A DNA stretch of 64,000 bases from Sphingosinicella microcystinivorans. GTDB lineage: Bacteria > Pseudomonadota > Alphaproteobacteria > Sphingomonadales > Sphingomonadaceae. Below the pieces are notes generated by a model that was given only the letters and a program-made list of their open reading frames with translations, was not told the origin of the DNA and ran no database searches. Each line of letters starts with the position of its first letter. Position 1 is the first letter of the stretch. The translations under genes and the position numbers were made by a program. Below are positions 60,884 to 64,000 of this stretch, in pieces. The stretch is from contig NZ_CP116005.1 in assembly GCF_027941835.1 (NCBI RefSeq), positions 4,355,501 to 4,419,500 on the forward strand, in the 5' to 3' direction.

Positions 60884-62319
60884 CGGGACATCTTTCCAGG
60901 CGCGATGTTCTCGGCGGCGCGGGCCTTGTGCTCGGCGCCTGCACGGCGCCGCAAGCGATGATCGGCGCGGCGCAGCGCGCGCCCGACGTCCGCCTCGCCA
61001 TCGCCCCGCACAAGGTCGAGCTCGCGCCCGGCATCGTCTACGATACGTTCGCCTATAACGATCAGGTTCCCGGTCCGGTCATCCGGTTGCCGAAGGGCCG
61101 CAATGCGATCGTCGAGGTGACGAACCTGCTGCAAGCGCCCGAGATCGTGCACTGGCACGGCCTCGAAATCCCCTCGGACGTCGACGGCGCGGAGGAGGAA
61201 GGCACGCCGCCCGTGCCGCCGCTCGCGACGCGGCGCTACGAATTCGCGCCCACGCCCGGCGGCACGCACTGGTATCACACGCACATGATCGCGGCGAAGA
61301 CGCTGATGTTCGGCGCCTACAGCGGCCTCTTCGGCTTCGTCGTCGTCGAGGGCGACGATCCCGGCGCCTACGATCAGGAAGTGTGCGTCGCGATGCACCA
61401 CTGGGGCTCGCGCTGGGTGCCGGGGCAGACGCTGCGCCCGGACGATCCCGTGCACGGCCTCGAGGTCGCGTTCGACCACGGCACCATGAACGGCCGCCTG
61501 CTCGGCCACGATGCCCCCGTGCGCGTCCGGCAGGGCCAGCGCGTGCTGTTCCGGCTGCTCAACGCGAGCGCGACGGAGATCAACTGGATCAGCCTTTCAG
61601 GCCACAAGCTGCGCGTCGTCGCGATGGACGGCTACCCCGTGCCGACGCCCTGCGACATCGACGTGCTGATGATGGGGCCGGGCGAGCGCGCCGACGTGAT
61701 CGTGGAGATGAACAACCCGGGGAAATGGATTCTCGGGTCCGCGAACGATGCCGAGCGCGGCGCGGGCATGGGCATGATCGTCGAATATGCAGGTGCGGCG
61801 GGCGAGCCGCGCTGGATACCGGTCAAGCGGACATGGGCGTTCGACCGCTTCGCCGATGCGCGTGCCGTCCCCGAGCCGGACGCGCGCATCGAACTCACCA
61901 TCGGCCGCATTCCGGGCGGCCCGAACGGCTACAACGTCTGGACGCTCAACGGCAAGGCGTGGCCGGAAACCGGGCGCATCCGCGTCGAGACCGGCAAGCG
62001 CTACCGGCTCGTCTACAACAACCGGACCGATCAGGGGCACCCGATGCACCTGCACCGGCATCATTTCGAGGTGGTGCGCTGGGACAAGGAACGCTGCCCC
62101 GGCCTGATGAAGGACACGATCAACATCAAGCCCTTCACCACCGCCGAGCTGGATTTCGTCGCGCGCAATCCGGGGCCGACGCTGATCCATTGTCATCAGG
62201 CCAAGCATCAGGATTTCGGGCTGATGGCGCTGATGCTCTACGAGGGCGACGTGGAGCCGGAATTCGACCACACCGCCATGCACCGCGCCATCACCGAGGC
62301 CTATTGCCGCGAGGGTTGA
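60880..62319 (+). CDS. Tat-exported multicopper oxidase (start codon non-canonical as read)
   Basis: The product of about 479 residues is a three-domain multicopper oxidase of the laccase/CueO/CopA type. Copper motifs are HWHGL, HWYHTHM, HPMHLHRHHFEV and HCHQAKHQDFGLM; the residue five after the last type 1 His is Leu, where CueO has Met, which in laccases goes with a higher potential. A twin-arginine signal (SRRDVLGGAGLVLGAC) is encoded upstream of the first GTG (60928), and the frame is closed by a stop at 60874-60876. No ATG, GTG or TTG lies between, but AAGGGG/GGTGAGG at 60868-60878 is an excellent ribosome site for AUA at 60880, which I take as the start. It oxidises phenols or metal ions in the periplasm. 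Confidence 0.85.
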   Translation: MAGHLSRRDVLGGAGLVLGACTAPQAMIGAAQRAPDVRLAIAPHKVELAPGIVYDTFAYNDQVPGPVIRLPKGRNAIVEVTNLLQAPEIVHWHGLEIPSDVDGAEEEGTPPVPPLATRRYEFAPTPGGTHWYHTHMIAAKTLMFGAYSGLFGFVVVEGDDPGAYDQEVCVAMHHWGSRWVPGQTLRPDDPVHGLEVAFDHGTMNGRLLGHDAPVRVRQGQRVLFRLLNASATEINWISLSGHKLRVVAMDGYPVPTPCDIDVLMMGPGERADVIVEMNNPGKWILGSANDAERGAGMGMIVEYAGAAGEPRWIPVKRTWAFDRFADARAVPEPDARIELTIGRIPGGPNGYNVWTLNGKAWPETGRIRVETGKRYRLVYNNRTDQGHPMHLHRHHFEVVRWDKERCPGLMKDTINIKPFTTAELDFVARNPGPTLIHCHQAKHQDFGLMALMLYEGDVEPEFDHTAMHRAITEAYCREG

Positions 62320-62328
62320 AGGCTTCCC

Positions 62329-63627
62329 TTAGTTGGCGCGGGAATCGAGGAACGCGAGCGCCGTCAGCACGTGTGCCTTCACGCCGATCGGCAGCACGGC
62401 CTCGTCGATGTCGAAGCGGTCCGAATGGTTGGTCGGCGCCTTGTCGATCGGGATGCCGGGCGGCGTCGCGCCGAGGATGTAGTAGAGCCCCGGCACCTCG
62501 GCCTGGAAGAACGAGAAGTCCTCCGCCGCGCCGCGCATCAGCGCATCGGTGTTGACGCCGTTCGGCGCCGCGGCCTTCAGCGCCGGCATCACGGTTTCCA
62601 GAAGCGTGGGGTCGTTGCCGGTGACGAGCGCCACGTCCTCGAAGTTGACATCAGCCTCCGCGTCGTAGCCCGCGGCGAGTCCCGCCACGGTCGTGCGGAT
62701 GCGGGTCTTCAGGTCATCGCGGCGGGCAAGGTCGAACGTGCGGATGGTGCCGTCCAGCGTCGCCTCGCCGGGCAGGATGTTGCCCCGGTTCCCGGCGCGC
62801 AGCGCGCCGATGGAAACCACGTTCGGGAATTCGAAAACATTCACCTGCCGCGCCGCGATCGTGTTCAGCGATTTCACGACGTCCGCGGCAAGATTGACAA
62901 GATCGGTCCCCTCCCACGGACGCCCCGCGTGCGTCTGCCTGCCCTTGAGTTTGATCGAGATCCCGGTCGCGCTCGACAGCATCGGCCCCGGCCGCGCGTC
63001 GATCTCGCCCACCCGGCCCGGCTCGACGTGGAGCCCGAAGATCGCATCCGGCCTGATCGGCGAGAACGCGCCTTCCTTCAGCATCAGCCGCGCGCCCGCC
63101 TCCTCGCCGGCGACGCCTTCCTCGGCGGGCTGGAACACGAACAGGATCGTGCCCGCGATGCGGTCGCGCATCCCGGCGAGCACCTCCGCCGCGCCCATCA
63201 GGATCGCCGTGTGCGCGTCGTGCCCGCAGGCGTGCATCACCGGCGTCGGCGTGCCGTTCACGTCGACGACGACCTTCGAGGCGAACGGCAGGCCGGTCGC
63301 CTCGCGGATCGGCAGCGCGTCCATGTCGGCGCGCAGCGCCAGCACGCCGCCGGGCCGCTTGCCCTTCAGCACGCCGACCACACCCGTATGCGCGATGCCC
63401 GTCCGCACCTCGTCGAAGCCGAGCTTCCTGAGATGCGCCGCGACCAGCTTCGCGGTGCGGACTTCCTGGTTGCCGAGCTCGGGGTTCTGGTGGATGTCGC
63501 GCCGCCACGCGACGACACGCGGCGTCACGTTTTCAATCCGATTGTCGACGTCCGGCAGCACTTCGGCCTGCGCAGGAAGCGCGGCCGCCGCGAGCAGAAC
63601 CGGAATCAACGCGCAGCGCCATTTCAT
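62329..63627 (-). CDS. Exported M20D amidohydrolase (aminoacyl-conjugate hydrolase)
   Basis: The 432-residue metallohydrolase belongs to peptidase family M20D (IAA-amino-acid hydrolase, hippurate hydrolase, AbgB relatives). Marks are WRRDIHQNPELGNQEVRTA, ALRADMDALPI, VMHACGHDAHTAILMGAA with the metal Cys and His, and FVFQPAEEGVAGEEAGA with the catalytic Glu pair. A Sec signal (cleavage near AQA, residue 22) is unusual for the family and puts it in the periplasm. ATG at 63627 follows GAGAGGG. It converges on the oxidase and diverges from the PQQ dehydrogenase at 63746 with 118 bases between. It probably cleaves an N-acyl amino acid, such as a conjugate with an aromatic acid. Confidence 0.93.
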   Translation of the reverse strand: MKWRCALIPVLLAAAALPAQAEVLPDVDNRIENVTPRVVAWRRDIHQNPELGNQEVRTAKLVAAHLRKLGFDEVRTGIAHTGVVGVLKGKRPGGVLALRADMDALPIREATGLPFASKVVVDVNGTPTPVMHACGHDAHTAILMGAAEVLAGMRDRIAGTILFVFQPAEEGVAGEEAGARLMLKEGAFSPIRPDAIFGLHVEPGRVGEIDARPGPMLSSATGISIKLKGRQTHAGRPWEGTDLVNLAADVVKSLNTIAARQVNVFEFPNVVSIGALRAGNRGNILPGEATLDGTIRTFDLARRDDLKTRIRTTVAGLAAGYDAEADVNFEDVALVTGNDPTLLETVMPALKAAAPNGVNTDALMRGAAEDFSFFQAEVPGLYYILGATPPGIPIDKAPTNHSDRFDIDEAVLPIGVKAHVLTALAFLDSRAN

Positions 63628-63699
63628 TCGCAAACCCTCTCGTCTCATTTTCCAGATTATCGTGCTACATTACGTAGAGACATGCAATAATCCGATTGA

Positions 63700-63711
63700 T
63701 TTTCGAAATTT
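63700..63711. promoter_or_regulatory. TTTTCGAAATTT box (copy 3)
   Basis: The 12-mer is identical to that at 44754. It lies 35-46 bases upstream of the lipoprotein dehydrogenase start at 63746 and 73 bases from the M20 gene start at 63627, in the AT-rich divergent promoter region. The constant distance to the plus-strand gene (about 35-45 bases here and at 56911) suggests an operator or a promoter part. Confidence 0.5.
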
Positions 63712-63745
63712 CAAGCCTCAGAGAACGGTCTGGGGGAGATACTCC

Positions 63746-64000
63746 ATGCGATTCTCGGTCGTCCTCTTCACATGCGCGTTGCTCGTCGGCGCCTGCGACA
63801 CGCCCGGCGGCGAGACCGATCCCTTTCCGCTTCCTTCCGGCACTTCCGCCGACGAATGGCCGCTGCACGGCCGCGGCTTCGGGGAGCAACGCTACACGCC
63901 CGCCGATCGCATTGACACGCAAAACGTCGGCGATCTCGGCCTCGCCTTCACGTTCGACGACTTCGTGGTGCGCGGGCGCACGCATCGCGGCGTGCAGGCC
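63746..64000 (+). CDS. PQQ-dependent dehydrogenase lipoprotein, N-terminal part
   Basis: Only the first 85 codons are inside the window. A lipoprotein signal (LLVGAC, Cys17) is followed by EWPLHGRGFGEQRYTPADRI and DDFVVRGRTHRGVQA, which align with WTHTGLTSREERHSPLAAID and DDFVVRGRVHRGNQG of the quinohemoprotein at 54728, so this is a paralogue. ATG at 63746 is preceded by GGGGGA. A heme domain would be beyond the window edge. It shares a divergent promoter with the M20 amidohydrolase. Confidence 0.88.
   Translation, partial: MRFSVVLFTCALLVGACDTPGGETDPFPLPSGTSADEWPLHGRGFGEQRYTPADRIDTQNVGDLGLAFTFDDFVVRGRTHRGVQA

Noticed and set aside
60928-62319. Multicopper oxidase starting at GTG 60928
   Set aside because: This start would cut off the twin-arginine signal encoded just upstream and leave a non-functional five-residue leader; the ribosome site lies well upstream at about 60870.
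1-64000. tRNA, rRNA, CRISPR arrays, insertion sequences, prophage or plasmid origins
   Set aside because: I looked for cloverleaf or rRNA segments, regularly spaced repeats, transposase or integrase motifs and terminal inverted repeats and found none that I could support.

Overview
The window is about 64 kb of GC-rich, densely coded bacterial DNA. Four TonB-dependent receptors, many Tat- or Sec-exported enzymes, a FecI/FecR/FecA-type signalling set, several PQQ dehydrogenases and a clade-typical dispersed palindrome point to an alphaproteobacterium, most likely a sphingomonad (inferred from content, not proven). I see no rRNA, tRNA, CRISPR array, phage or transposase. It reads as an accessory catabolic region: exported hydrolases and oxidases, each block with its own receptor or regulator.

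1-22.4 kb: a MocR regulator (5' end cut off), a Tat-exported amidohydrolase flanked by two small paralogous secreted proteins, a minus-strand pair of FAD oxidase and esterase, then a plus-strand run of TonB receptor, PAF-acetylhydrolase-like membrane hydrolase, second amidohydrolase, MHS-type transporter, class III CoA-transferase and crotonase. A second MocR regulator diverges from a degradative (class II) HMG-CoA reductase. A cupin and a beta-propeller protein follow.

22.4-32.5 kb: an outer-membrane barrel, a two-component system, and an iron-linked unit (siderophore-type TonB receptor, PiuC-type hydroxylase, FMN alpha-hydroxy-acid oxidase) with a candidate Fur box. A large MalT/LuxR-type ATPase regulator comes next.

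32.7-39 kb: a tightly overlapping operon of HyuA-like hydantoinase/oxoprolinase, DUF917, CodB-like permease, amidase and secreted esterase, which suggests use of a cyclic amide or hydantoin-like compound.

39-50.4 kb: two divergent units around a TonB receptor. The minus strand carries an S10 carboxypeptidase, two esterases, threonine dehydratase and GST. The plus strand carries the receptor, two more esterases and a MarR regulator that is frameshifted here. With the esterases at 4.3 and 38 kb, six paralogous secreted esterases lie in the window.

50.5-64 kb: ECF sigma factor, FecR and an STN-domain receptor, then a quinohemoprotein dehydrogenase lipoprotein, a tannase/feruloyl-esterase family protein, a lower-GC quinoprotein dehydrogenase, a newly noted 54-residue ORF, a multicopper oxidase whose Tat signal has no canonical start codon, an M20 amidohydrolase and the start of another PQQ dehydrogenase. 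An AT-rich TTTTCGAAATT box recurs upstream of three units in the 44-64 kb part.
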